Assembly (NCBI GenBank): GCA_964344305.1
Contig: CAYFMT010000007.1
Location: forward strand, 1-64,000
Direction of reading: 5' to 3'
From: JABMOV01 sp964344305
GTDB lineage: Bacteria; Fidelibacterota; Marinisomatia; Marinisomatales; JABMOV01
DNA: 64,000 nt
Every line of letters starts with the position of its first letter. Positions within the stretch are counted from its first letter, which is position 1. Shown here one piece after another: positions 15,683 to 24,963 of the stretch. Both the position numbers and the translations under genes were made by a program. The notes under the pieces were generated by a model. That model did no database searches. It saw only the letters and a list, made by a program, of their open reading frames with translations, and was not told the origin of the DNA.

Positions 15683-17062
15683 TTATAAGTCTTTCAGGTC
15701 TTTCAGCAATTGTTGAAGCATTTGCTTCGCATCACCGAATACCATGATGGAATTGTCGTAACCGAAGAGTTCATTGGCAATTCCCGCAAACCCGGGATTC
15801 AGCGTTCGCTTATTAATCAATACGGTTCTCGACTTGTCAACGTCAATGATGGGCATCCCATAGATGGGGCTTGATTTATCATGACGCGCGGCAGGATTCA
15901 CCACATCGTTTGCACCAAGAATGATGGATACATCACAATCCTCGAATTCTGCATTGATTTCATCCAGATCCAATAATTGATCGTATGGAACATTGGCTTC
16001 TGCAAGCAGCACATTCATATGTCCGGGCATGCGTCCTGCCACAGGATGAATACCGTACAATACTTTCTTCCCTTTACTCTGAAGGAAATCTGCAACCTCT
16101 CGGATGGCATGCTGAGCCTGAGCTACTGCTAGTCCATATCCTGGAACCACAATGACTTTTTCTGCTGCTTCAAGAATCATGGCTGCTTCTTCTGTGGAGT
16201 AGCTCTTGATGTTCATCTGTTTCTGAGATCCCGTGGCGCCTTCCTGTTCGAGTCCGACGGCACCAAAGATGACATTCCCCAGGGATCGGTTCATGCCTTT
16301 GCACATGATGTTCGTGAGGATAATTCCTGATGCACCTACCAGCGACCCAGCGATGATTAGTCCATTATTCAGCAGGACAAATCCCGTGGCAGCTGCTGCA
16401 ATACCAGAATAGGAATTTAAGAGGGATATAACAACAGGCATGTCTGCACCACCAATGGGAATAGTAAGGGTAATTCCAAGGATGGCTGCAAAAACGACCA
16501 GTGCTATAAAATAATTGTACATGTCAGCCGGGAACATGACCATTCCAACAGCACAGATAATCATGGCCAGGGCAAAAATGGCGTTAAGCACTTTCTGTCC
16601 TTTAAAAACAATGGGTTGTCCCGAGATAAATCCCTGGAGTTTTCCAAAGGCTATGAAGCTGCCGGTAAACGTTAATGTACCAACGAAAACACTAATAGCG
16701 ATGGTAGATAGTAGAAAAGTGGTTGAATCAGCAGAACCACCTTTGGTATAGAACTCTGCCGCCGCCACAAGTGCACTGGCACCACCACCAAATCCATTGA
16801 AAATGGCCACCATTTGGGGCATGGCAGTCATTTCAACTTTGATGGCGAATGTGGCACCAACAATAGCGCCAATGATCATGCCAATGGCTATAAGTTTCCA
16901 GTCAATGCCGCCATAAGCTACCAATGTGGCTACAATAGCAATAAGCATACCGACGCTGGCAAGGATATTACCATTACGTGCGGTTTTTGGATGGCTGAGC
17001 TTTTTTAGTCCAAGAATAAACAGGACAGCAGCAACCACGTAAAATAAATTTGCGTAAATCAT
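15683..17062 (-). CDS. pntB: NAD(P) transhydrogenase subunit beta
   Basis: 459 residues. The first 270 or so contain about eight or nine membrane helices (domain II); the last 180 form the NADP-binding domain III, with VIVVPGYGLAVAQAQHA as the Gly-rich nucleotide loop and ILGANDVVNPAA following. With the two alpha subunits it couples hydride transfer from NADH to NADP+ to inward proton flow across the inner membrane, supplying NADPH. AGGAG lies before the ATG. It is the last gene of a three-gene operon (pntAA-pntAB-pntB) with gaps of about 10 bases. Confidence 0.96.
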   Translation of the reverse strand: MIYANLFYVVAAVLFILGLKKLSHPKTARNGNILASVGMLIAIVATLVAYGGIDWKLIAIGMIIGAIVGATFAIKVEMTAMPQMVAIFNGFGGGASALVAAAEFYTKGGSADSTTFLLSTIAISVFVGTLTFTGSFIAFGKLQGFISGQPIVFKGQKVLNAIFALAMIICAVGMVMFPADMYNYFIALVVFAAILGITLTIPIGGADMPVVISLLNSYSGIAAAATGFVLLNNGLIIAGSLVGASGIILTNIMCKGMNRSLGNVIFGAVGLEQEGATGSQKQMNIKSYSTEEAAMILEAAEKVIVVPGYGLAVAQAQHAIREVADFLQSKGKKVLYGIHPVAGRMPGHMNVLLAEANVPYDQLLDLDEINAEFEDCDVSIILGANDVVNPAARHDKSSPIYGMPIIDVDKSRTVLINKRTLNPGFAGIANELFGYDNSIMVFGDAKQMLQQLLKDLKDL

Positions 17063-17073
17063 CTTGATGTCTC

Positions 17074-17346
17074 CTATTTACGTTTGAACATTTTTAACAT
17101 GCGATCTGTCACAAGGAACCCACCTACCACATTGATGGTAGCAAAAACAACTGCAATCAGACCGAGCCATGTTCCAATTTCACCGCCTACTTTTGTGGCA
17201 ATGATGGCACCAACGATGGCAATACCTGATATGGCATTAGAACCAGACATCAGGGGTGTATGTAGTGTTGGCGGTACTTTTGTGATCACTTCAAACCCGA
17301 CGAAAATCGCCAGGATAAAAACAGTAAGAATATTAATCATTTCCAT
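17074..17346 (-). CDS. pntAB: NAD(P) transhydrogenase subunit alpha, membrane part
   Basis: 90 residues, three or four hydrophobic helices, corresponding to the C-terminal membrane portion of the alpha subunit when it is split as in Rhodospirillum rubrum. VPPTLHTPLMSGSNAISG is the conserved membrane motif of domain II. It lies between the soluble alpha part and pntB, with AGAGGA before the ATG. The split into a separate small gene is normal for many bacteria and is not a frameshift. Confidence 0.94.
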   Translation of the reverse strand: MEMINILTVFILAIFVGFEVITKVPPTLHTPLMSGSNAISGIAIVGAIIATKVGGEIGTWLGLIAVVFATINVVGGFLVTDRMLKMFKRK

Positions 17347-17356
17347 AACAGTCCTC

Positions 17357-18511
17357 TTAATTCTCTAGTGCTTGTTTGGTCATTTCGTGGGTGATTTCAC
17401 CATTGTGAGCGAACATGGCACCGGAAATAATCTCATCTTCCATATCCAGGTTCAATTCACCTTCCTTGATCATGTATGTGAGGAAACTGGTGATGTTTTT
17501 TGCATAAAGCTGACTTGCATGTACAGGCATAGAGCCGGGGATATTCAATGTGCCGTCTATGACGACTCCATTACTACTATTTGTGACTTCACCCGGTTTT
17601 GTCTGTGAGCAGTTTCCGCCATTTTCTGCAGCAAGGTCCATGATGACAGAACCGGCATGCATAACGTCAACCACATCATCTGGAATCAGGACAGGTGCAG
17701 GTTTCCCAGGGATGAGTGCTGTGGTAATAACCAGGTCTGATTTGCCAATATGTTCCTTGATCAGTGCCTGCTGTTTCTTTTTATAGTCATCGGAAGTCTC
17801 CTTGGCATATCCACCTTCGCCAACACCATCTTCGGCGTCTGCTTCAACTTCAACAAATTTGGCTCCAAGGCTCTCTACCTGTTCTTTCACAACAGGACGT
17901 ACGTCAAATGCTTCAACCTGGGCACCAAGTCTCTTCGCTGTGGCGATGGCCTGTAGACCAGCAACACCGGCACCAAGGATAAGAACTTTTGCTGGAGGGA
18001 TCGTACCGGCAGCCGTCATGAGTAATGGCATGTATTTGCCCAGATGAGCAGCACCCATTAGAACGGATTTATACCCGGCAATATTGCTTTGCGAACTTAG
18101 GGCATCCATTTTTTGTGCCAGGGTAGTCCTGGGGATAAGATGCATGGAGAAACCGGTGGCTTTTTTCTTTAGAAGCTGTTGAACGGCATCCGTTTCTTTT
18201 GTGGTTTGGAAAAATGATATAAATACAGCACCATCTTTCATTAAGTCAGCTTCATGCACTCCCAGGGAATCATTGTTAACGGGATGATTCACCTTAAGAA
18301 TGATATCTGCAGATGACCATAATTGTTTTGTATCCGGTATGATGGTGGCACCGGCTTCTTCGTATTCTGAATCGGAGAAGAAGGATCCTTTTCCCGCATT
18401 TGCCTCAACCTGGACTGTTAAACCAGCTTTCACCAGTTCTTTTACGGTTCCAGGGATGATGGCAACTCGGGACTCATTTGGAATAATCTCTTTCGGGATT
18501 GCGACTATCAT
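17357..18511 (-). CDS. pntAA: NAD(P) transhydrogenase subunit alpha, NAD-binding part
   Basis: 384 residues, soluble domain I of transhydrogenase, which binds NAD(H). The alanine-dehydrogenase/PNT fold is clear: PKEIIPNESRVAIIPGTV at the start, then LILGAGVAGLQAIATAKRLG as the Gly-rich NAD loop near residue 170, then VITTALIPGKPAPVLI. The last residues lack membrane helices, in agreement with the separate small membrane subunit gene downstream. AGGAG precedes the ATG. It leads the operon and is divergent from the TPP-controlled receptor gene across about 300 bases. Confidence 0.96.
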   Translation of the reverse strand: MIVAIPKEIIPNESRVAIIPGTVKELVKAGLTVQVEANAGKGSFFSDSEYEEAGATIIPDTKQLWSSADIILKVNHPVNNDSLGVHEADLMKDGAVFISFFQTTKETDAVQQLLKKKATGFSMHLIPRTTLAQKMDALSSQSNIAGYKSVLMGAAHLGKYMPLLMTAAGTIPPAKVLILGAGVAGLQAIATAKRLGAQVEAFDVRPVVKEQVESLGAKFVEVEADAEDGVGEGGYAKETSDDYKKKQQALIKEHIGKSDLVITTALIPGKPAPVLIPDDVVDVMHAGSVIMDLAAENGGNCSQTKPGEVTNSSNGVVIDGTLNIPGSMPVHASQLYAKNITSFLTYMIKEGELNLDMEDEIISGAMFAHNGEITHEMTKQALEN

Positions 18512-18777
18512 GAGGAGTCTCCTATAAAATTGCTTTCAACTAACAAAGTGATTCTGATTTCAGAAAAAATCAGTGCAAAAATTACATAAAAACAAAGACT
18601 AAACCGGAGGAAATTGTCGGGTTTTCAAAAGAAAGTTATAACCATAATGTGATAGTTGATTTTATAAAATTGAATTGAAAAATATTGCAGGATTTCTGTT
18701 CTAAATCTCACGAGAAATGGTTTGATGGTATACTCATGGAAATGTCAACCAAAACTGGCACAAAAAAAGATTCCTGC
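18512..18777. other. Divergent intergenic region, pntAA to the TPP receptor
   Basis: No gene is visible. It should hold the promoter of the pnt operon (leftward). A short perfect inverted repeat of seven pairs (CTGATTT and AAATCAG) spans 18554-18573, about 45 bases before the pntAA start, and may be an operator. The remainder is AT-rich with no other structure I can support. Confidence 0.4.
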
Positions 18778-18809
18778 TTTGTGACTGCATTTCCACTTGT
18801 GTAATTTTT
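18778..18809 (+). promoter_or_regulatory. Candidate Bacteroidota-type promoter before the riboswitch
   Basis: TTTG at 18778-18781 and TAATTTTT at 18802-18809 are 20 bases apart, close to the TTTG / TAnnTTTG promoter of Bacteroidota primary sigma factors. Transcription would begin near 18815, directly at the first base of the aptamer. The last element has T instead of G at the final position, so the call rests partly on its fitting position. Confidence 0.4.
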
Positions 18810-18817
18810 ATCAATTG

Positions 18818-18895
18818 AGGGGTGCTGTTTCTAAACAGGGGAAGCGGCTGAGAATATACCCAAAAACCTGATCTGGATAATACCAGCGTAGGGAG
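18818..18895 (+). promoter_or_regulatory. TPP riboswitch (THI element)
   Basis: The conserved core of the thiamin pyrophosphate aptamer is present in order: GGGGTGC (18819), a P3 hairpin CTGTTT/AAACAG (18825-18838), CTGAGA (18848-18853), ACCC (18858-18861) closing P2 with GGGT, and ACCTGATCTGG then ATAATACCAGCGTAGGGA (18866-18894). CTGG pairs with CCAG, and CCT with AGG. The last conserved bases AGGGAG are also the Shine-Dalgarno sequence, five bases before the ATG. TPP binding should therefore hide the ribosome site, so control is probably at translation. No terminator hairpin is visible. Confidence 0.96.
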
Positions 18896-18900
18896 ATCCC

Positions 18901-21213
18901 ATGAATAAACAACTCATATTACTCTTTTTCATTTATGCAGGGATTGCAAACGCGCAATTCATCACTTTAACCGGCCGCGTTTCCGATAGTGTCACACATA
19001 AAAGCCTTGAAGGTGTCAATGTGTATATTGACAGCATAGGTACCATGACGGATGAAAACGGTGTCTATAATATTACTGTTGAAGCAGGTGATAGTCTCAC
19101 ATTCGAACATATTGGGTACAAAAAGGAAATTCATGCAGTTTCTGATTCCCGTTTAAATGTCAATCTAGTTGAATCCATCATCGAAACATCACCGGTATTT
19201 GTAGAGGCTACGCGAGCCATCGAAAGGGTGACACCCGTGGCATTCTCAACCATGGATAAACAGGAAATAGAGCGACATTATTCCGTTGAGGATGTGCCCA
19301 TGATCCTTTCTTATGAACCAGGTGTACACGCCTTTAGTGAAAGTGGAAACGGCACCGGCTATTCATATGTTTCCATTCGTGGTTTCGATCAGAGTCGAAT
19401 TGCTGTTATGGTTGATGGTGTACCGCTAAACGATAATGAAAGCCACCAGGTATACTGGGTGGATCATGGGGATCTTCTGGCAGACGCCCAGGATGTGCAA
19501 ATACAACGTGGAGTAGGGAACAGTCTATACGGATCATCAGCATTTGGAGGTTCAATAAATATTAAAACCCGTATCGCAACAGATGACGAAGCCATTGCCA
19601 TCGGTGCAACTACCGGATCCTTTAATACAAAAAAATACAGCCTGAGTTATACATCTGGAAAGAGACTGGGTGACAATATTAGCATTTCTACTCGATTGTC
19701 CAGTATAACATCAGATGGATACAGGGAATTTCATGGAAGCGACCAAAAATCATTTTCCCTGAGTGTTGAACACAGAATGAACAATCTTACCAACCAGTTA
19801 CGAATGAACCTTGGCTGGGAAAATACTGACCTTGTATGGGATGGGATTCCAGATTCAGTTCTTTCCGATGTTGTTAAGAGACGGGAATCAACAAAAGGTT
19901 TTACAGATAACTTTCTTCAACAGATATATTCATTGAATACGGACTGGCGGATCAGCGATATCTATCGATTGACCAATACAGCCTATTTTGTAACAGGTTC
20001 AGGTTACTATGAAACAACAAAATATGGAGTCGATTGGTACAGCTACAATCTGGATACACAGGATGCATTTCCAGACTCATTGGAAGCACAATTCACTACA
20101 GATGTATTACGTCGAAAGTGGATACGGAATTATTACACTGGTATCGTGCCAACTTTTATTGTTCAATCTGAACGTCTTCGTCTTGATATTGGTTCGGAAT
20201 TCAGGCTGTATCATGGGGATCACTCCGGTGAGGTAACAGATTTCACAGATACATATTTACAGACACAATTCGGAGACTCCTGGTATACCTATTATCAATA
20301 TGATGGTTCGAAATCATCTCAGACCACGTTCATCCATGCCGTGTTTGATCCAGCAAAATGGCTCACATTTATGGCGGACTTGCAGTTACAATCTCATGAT
20401 TGGACGTTTGTACAGGAAAAAATCGGACATGCATCAGGGCATAAGCTAGATGCCATCTGGACATTTTTAAATCCTCGATTTGGAGTAATGTGGCAATTGT
20501 CGAAGAGCATGGAAGCATTTATCCATTATGGTGAGGGAATGAAAGAGCCTGCGGACAATCAGATTATACAGGCTGATGATGTTACTGAAACGCCAAAAAA
20601 TGCCTCTGCTGAAGCCATCAGAAATTATGAAGCAGGATTTCGATACCACGGTTCAAGAACCAATTTGTCCATCAATGCTTACTCAATTTCGTATAATAAC
20701 GAGCAGTTGAAGAACATCAATATAGAGCAGGAAGGTGAGTATGAATATACATCAGCAGAAAAAACCTTTCACGCCGGTGTAGAACTTGATGGTGGGTTTT
20801 CACTTGGGGATAATATTCTGACCAGTTTCAATGCAACTTTTTCATCTCACCAGTTCAGTGATGGTGCCTTGAATGGTCATACACTACCAACAGTGCCTGG
20901 TATTCTCATGAATGGATTCCTTGAATATTCTATCCCGAGATACTCAGGTTCACTATCATGTAAATACGTGGGTAAACAATTCCTTGATACAGATAATATT
21001 GGTACGATAGATCATTACATTATAGTGAATGGGTCCGTAAAAGCACAATTTGGGGGATTAGAAGCCAAACTCATGATCAACAATCTCTTAAATACATTGT
21101 ATGAAACGTATGGATACGGTTTTGAATGGGATGATGTCTATTACGCTTATTACTGGCCCGGGGCAACACAAGCTGTAAACCTATCACTAAACTATCGGTT
21201 TCGCATCAATTAG
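18901..21213 (+). CDS. TonB-dependent outer-membrane receptor, probable thiamin uptake
   Basis: 770 residues. A signal peptide ends near ANAQ (residue 18). Residues about 22-95 form a carboxypeptidase-regulatory-like domain (LTGRVSDSVTHKSLEGVNVY). The plug follows at about 105-225, with SYVSIRGFDQSRIAVMVDGV and GVGNSLYGSSAFGGSINI as hallmark segments. The remainder is the barrel, with an aromatic beta end. This is the FCB-type layout of TonB-dependent transporters. The substrate is inferred from the TPP riboswitch directly in front: thiamin or a thiamin precursor or phosphate. THI-regulated receptors of this kind are known in Bacteroidota. No thiamin synthesis gene or inner-membrane partner is nearby, and the gene is monocistronic or reads into polA. 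Confidence 0.9.
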   Translation: MNKQLILLFFIYAGIANAQFITLTGRVSDSVTHKSLEGVNVYIDSIGTMTDENGVYNITVEAGDSLTFEHIGYKKEIHAVSDSRLNVNLVESIIETSPVFVEATRAIERVTPVAFSTMDKQEIERHYSVEDVPMILSYEPGVHAFSESGNGTGYSYVSIRGFDQSRIAVMVDGVPLNDNESHQVYWVDHGDLLADAQDVQIQRGVGNSLYGSSAFGGSINIKTRIATDDEAIAIGATTGSFNTKKYSLSYTSGKRLGDNISISTRLSSITSDGYREFHGSDQKSFSLSVEHRMNNLTNQLRMNLGWENTDLVWDGIPDSVLSDVVKRRESTKGFTDNFLQQIYSLNTDWRISDIYRLTNTAYFVTGSGYYETTKYGVDWYSYNLDTQDAFPDSLEAQFTTDVLRRKWIRNYYTGIVPTFIVQSERLRLDIGSEFRLYHGDHSGEVTDFTDTYLQTQFGDSWYTYYQYDGSKSSQTTFIHAVFDPAKWLTFMADLQLQSHDWTFVQEKIGHASGHKLDAIWTFLNPRFGVMWQLSKSMEAFIHYGEGMKEPADNQIIQADDVTETPKNASAEAIRNYEAGFRYHGSRTNLSINAYSISYNNEQLKNINIEQEGEYEYTSAEKTFHAGVELDGGFSLGDNILTSFNATFSSHQFSDGALNGHTLPTVPGILMNGFLEYSIPRYSGSLSCKYVGKQFLDTDNIGTIDHYIIVNGSVKAQFGGLEAKLMINNLLNTLYETYGYGFEWDDVYYAYYWPGATQAVNLSLNYRFRIN

Positions 21214-21288
21214 ATTGCGAAATGTAAAGGAATGATCACTTCTATACTGGTTTTGATTTGGAGGTGACCTCACGTAATTTTCCCACCC

Positions 21289-24012
21289 ATGGCAACCAAA
21301 CAATCTGACAGGAAACGACTCTTTCTAATAGACGGTTTTGCGCTTTTATATCGATCTCATTTTGCATTGATACGCAACCCGCTTATTACATCTTCAGGGC
21401 AACATACGAGCGCATTATTCGGATTCGTAAACCAGTTGTTTAAACTTCTGCGAGACGAAGAACCAGACTACATAGCAGCCATATTTGACACAGACAAAAA
21501 AACATTTCGACATGAAAAATTCCCGGAGTATAAGGCCACCCGGGAAAAAATGCCGGAAGAATTGCAGACACAGATACCACATCTTTGGGAGCTGCTTGAT
21601 GCACTGAACCTTCCCTATTTATCAAAACAGGGTTATGAAGCAGATGACATTATTGGAACCCTTGCCAAACAGGCTGAGGCTGAGGATATCGATGTATTCA
21701 TTGTAAGCGGCGACAAGGATTTCATGCAGCTTGTTTCAGACCATGTTTACCTGTATGCGCCTGGTACACGCAATTCAGGAACAACGATCTATGATCGAAA
21801 GGGTGTGAAGAATAAGTGGGGAGTACCACCGGAAAAAATAATCGATTTGCTTGGTCTTATGGGAGATTCATCAGACAATATTCCGGGAGTGAGGGGTGTT
21901 GGAGAAAAATCTGCTGTCAAACTGATTCATGAATTCGGTTCACTGGAAGAAGCATTGGAACAGGCAGACAACGTTTCAAATAAACGGGTAAAAAATGGAC
22001 TTTTGGATGGTAAGGCAGATGCACTGCTGAGCAAGGAACTGGTGACCATTCATACATCTGTGCCTCTTGAATCAAGTGTTGCTGATTTTAAGCGTTCGAC
22101 CTTTAACCTGGAAAAACTTCTGGACCTTTTCAATGTATTTGAATTTTATGCACTTGCCAACCAAATTGAAGGGGTGAATGGCAAACAGGAATTGGTGGTT
22201 AAAAATGAAGAATCAAAGAAGTATAAAACACTGCTTTCTCTAAACGATATTCAGGACTTCTTAGACTCCATCGAATCAGAATCAATTCTATCCTTTGATT
22301 TGGAAACAACCTCCACTGATCCTATGCGAGCAGATATTGTTGGTATATCTCTTTCAACGGGTGATGATTCAGGCGTTTATATCCCTGTGCAATATGGGGA
22401 AAAAACCAAAAATCATTTTGGAGAAGATGATCTAGAATCTGTTTTACAGATCATCAAACCCATCCTTGAGAATCCGTCAATCAGAAAAACCGGACAACAT
22501 GTTAAATACGATAGTCTGATTCTCAAGCGGAACGGGATTTCGGTTCAAGGAATACATTTTGATACTATGATTGCTGCGCATTTATTAAATCCCAGCGCAC
22601 GATCCATAAAATTGGACACATTGGCCCTTGAGCATCTCAACTATCAGATGGTACCAATTGAAGAGTTGATTGGAACAGGTAGAAACCAGATTTCAATGGC
22701 TGAAGTAGAGTTGGAAAAAGCATCGTTTTATGCATCCGAAGATGCGGATGTGGCTTTTCAACTCACCACCATCCTGGAAGAAAGAATCAAGGAAAATGAT
22801 CTATCATCATATATGACGGATGTGGAGCTACCATTGTTACCCGTCTTGGAAAAAATGGAGTATGATGGAGCCTATGTAGACCCGGATAAACTGGCTGAAA
22901 TGAGCAATGAACTCGGCAAGAATCTGGAATCTCTCAAGACATCAATTATTCATGAGGCCGGGACTGAATTCAATATGAATTCCACTCAGCAGCTTGCCCA
23001 CATCATGTTTGATATTCTTGGCCTACCACAAATACGCAAAAGATCCACGGCAGAAGAAGTGTTGCTGGAACTTAAGGATCAGCATCCACTTCCGGAGTAT
23101 ATCCTAGAGTACAGGAAGATCAATAAACTGAAAAACACTTACCTGGATGCGTTCCCAGATTATATCCACCCGGATACGGGGAGGATACACACAAATTTCA
23201 GTCAAACCATTGCTGCAACAGGAAGATTATCTAGCAGCAATCCCAATTTTCAGAATATCCCAATCCGCACAGAGATTGGACGGGAAATTCGAAAGGCATT
23301 TTGTCCACAAAATACCGGATGGAAAATCCTGTCTGCGGATTATTCACAAATCGAACTCAGGATAATGGCGCATTTAAGTCAGGATCCAGGGCTGCTGGAG
23401 GCATTCAAAGAAGACTTGGATATTCATACCAAAACAGCAAGCCAGGTGTTTCATGTGCCAATTGATGATGTTCTTCCTGAAATGCGACGTACCGCGAAAA
23501 TAGTGAATTTTGGAATCATGTATGGGGCAGGACCGTTTCGGATGAGCCAGGAACTTGGGATTCCGAGGCGTGAGGCAGTTGCCCTTATTGAATCCTATTT
23601 TACAGAATATGCTGGGATAAAGAACTATATTGAATCCACCATGGAATTTGCAAGGGAGAATAAGTATGTCCGCACCTTACTGGGACGAAAAAGACCTGTA
23701 TGGGATGCGGACAGTGATAATCGATTGAGGAGGGATGCCGCTGAACGAATGGCCATAAATATGCCCATCCAGGGAACAGCAGCGGAAATGATCAAACTTG
23801 CCATGGTGAATATTTTTAACGAGTTAAAGAGTAACAATTTTAGGACAAAAATGATTCTTCAGATTCATGATGAATTGTTGTTTGAAGTTCCTGATGATGA
23901 AGTGAATTCCGTTCGGAATATGGTTGTTGAGAAAATGGAAAACGCCATGAAGTTATCCGTTCCTATACGTGTGGATTGGGGCGTCGGTGATTCCTGGTTT
24001 GAAGCGCATTAA
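21289..24012 (+). CDS. polA: DNA polymerase I
   Basis: 907 residues with all three domains. The 5'-3' exonuclease (1-290) begins LFLIDGFALLYRSHFA and has SGDKDFMQL and GDSSDNIPGVRGVGEKSA. The 3'-5' exonuclease (about 325-500) keeps its DEDD residues (FDLETTSTDP, then YASEDADVAF), so proofreading is likely. The polymerase (about 520-907) has SADYSQIELRIMAHLS, the O-helix RRTAKIVNFGIMYG and IHDELLFEVP. It fills gaps and removes primers. An in-frame TGA upstream fixes the start at or after 21289. GGAGGTGA is 20-odd bases before the ATG, so the usual spacing is absent. Confidence 0.97.
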   Translation: MATKQSDRKRLFLIDGFALLYRSHFALIRNPLITSSGQHTSALFGFVNQLFKLLRDEEPDYIAAIFDTDKKTFRHEKFPEYKATREKMPEELQTQIPHLWELLDALNLPYLSKQGYEADDIIGTLAKQAEAEDIDVFIVSGDKDFMQLVSDHVYLYAPGTRNSGTTIYDRKGVKNKWGVPPEKIIDLLGLMGDSSDNIPGVRGVGEKSAVKLIHEFGSLEEALEQADNVSNKRVKNGLLDGKADALLSKELVTIHTSVPLESSVADFKRSTFNLEKLLDLFNVFEFYALANQIEGVNGKQELVVKNEESKKYKTLLSLNDIQDFLDSIESESILSFDLETTSTDPMRADIVGISLSTGDDSGVYIPVQYGEKTKNHFGEDDLESVLQIIKPILENPSIRKTGQHVKYDSLILKRNGISVQGIHFDTMIAAHLLNPSARSIKLDTLALEHLNYQMVPIEELIGTGRNQISMAEVELEKASFYASEDADVAFQLTTILEERIKENDLSSYMTDVELPLLPVLEKMEYDGAYVDPDKLAEMSNELGKNLESLKTSIIHEAGTEFNMNSTQQLAHIMFDILGLPQIRKRSTAEEVLLELKDQHPLPEYILEYRKINKLKNTYLDAFPDYIHPDTGRIHTNFSQTIAATGRLSSSNPNFQNIPIRTEIGREIRKAFCPQNTGWKILSADYSQIELRIMAHLSQDPGLLEAFKEDLDIHTKTASQVFHVPIDDVLPEMRRTAKIVNFGIMYGAGPFRMSQELGIPRREAVALIESYFTEYAGIKNYIESTMEFARENKYVRTLLGRKRPVWDADSDNRLRRDAAERMAINMPIQGTAAEMIKLAMVNIFNELKSNNFRTKMILQIHDELLFEVPDDEVNSVRNMVVEKMENAMKLSVPIRVDWGVGDSWFEAH

Positions 24013-24033
24013 TTGGATAATGTTTGATTTGGT

Positions 24034-24963
24034 ATGGAAGCCAGTATTACTTTAAAAAAAGTTGGTAAACTATCCGGTGACAAAACCATTCTCGCCGGAT
24101 TGACCTTTGGTGTGGAAAAAGGAACCATGGTGGCCATTATTGGTGACAATGATGCCGGTAAATCCACCCTGTTAAGGGTAATGGCAGGATTTGAGAATCC
24201 AGAATTTGGCTCGGTTTTCATTCATGGGTTGGACAGCAAAAAGCGCAGACAGGAAATAAGGGGAATGGTTGGGTATGTTCCCTTAAAGTCAGACCTGGAC
24301 CCCTGGTTAACTCTTGATAAAAATATTCGCACCATTGGATTCCTGTACGGAATGTCTGATGAGTTAATCTCCAAACGAATTAAAAAATTAAATACTACAC
24401 TGGATATGGATGACTTCATGGATATCCCTGCAGGCGAATTGTCCCCTGGACTCCAGAAAAAAGCCATGGTGTTGCGTGGCTTGATTCATGATCCTTCGAT
24501 TTGTATTCTGGACGAACCCACAGCATTTATGGATGCAACATCGAATAGACAGACGTGGGATCTATTGAATTCCCTTAAGAAAACCAAGACAATCATTTAT
24601 GTCAGCCATGTTCTACCTGAAGTTGAGCTTTCACATGATCGAATTATTCTGCTTCATCATGGTAAAGTCATCCTGGATGGTAGCCTGGATAAACTATTGG
24701 AGAGCACACTGGAATTCCATCAGTTCCAGGTAGAATTTGAAGAGCTGTCTGATGAGACCTATAAAACCCTTAAGCAGGTACCTGGGATCGTAACACCATC
24801 CCGTATGAACAATATCTTCTATTTTTATGGTCGATCGAGATCCATTTTCTTCAAGGTGATGGAAACAGCGAGGGAACTGACCATGAATGATCTCAGCATG
24901 AAAAAACTGGGACTTCAGGACCTCTTGGATTCAAAATTTGCCAGGAAGGGGCTGGATGAATGA
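24034..24963 (+). CDS. ABC transporter ATP-binding protein, degenerate motifs
   Basis: 309 residues; an ABC ATPase domain in the first 220 with an extra C-terminal domain. Walker A reads GDNDAGKST, with Asp replacing the usual Gly at its fourth position. The signature reads LSPGLQKK, not LSGGQ. Walker B ICILDEPTAFMD and the H-loop YVSHVLPE are intact, so ATP hydrolysis is still likely. The gene partner is the ABC-2 type permease that overlaps its stop (ATGA), giving a probable exporter of unknown substrate. The layout of the C-terminal 85 residues resembles other ABC-2 ATPases (DrrA/NatA group). Confidence 0.85.
   Translation: MEASITLKKVGKLSGDKTILAGLTFGVEKGTMVAIIGDNDAGKSTLLRVMAGFENPEFGSVFIHGLDSKKRRQEIRGMVGYVPLKSDLDPWLTLDKNIRTIGFLYGMSDELISKRIKKLNTTLDMDDFMDIPAGELSPGLQKKAMVLRGLIHDPSICILDEPTAFMDATSNRQTWDLLNSLKKTKTIIYVSHVLPEVELSHDRIILLHHGKVILDGSLDKLLESTLEFHQFQVEFEELSDETYKTLKQVPGIVTPSRMNNIFYFYGRSRSIFFKVMETARELTMNDLSMKKLGLQDLLDSKFARKGLDE

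Noticed and set aside
17074..17346. Possible frameshift splitting the transhydrogenase alpha subunit
   Set aside because: The split form with a 90-residue membrane subunit is normal in many bacteria, and both parts have their own starts and ribosome sites.
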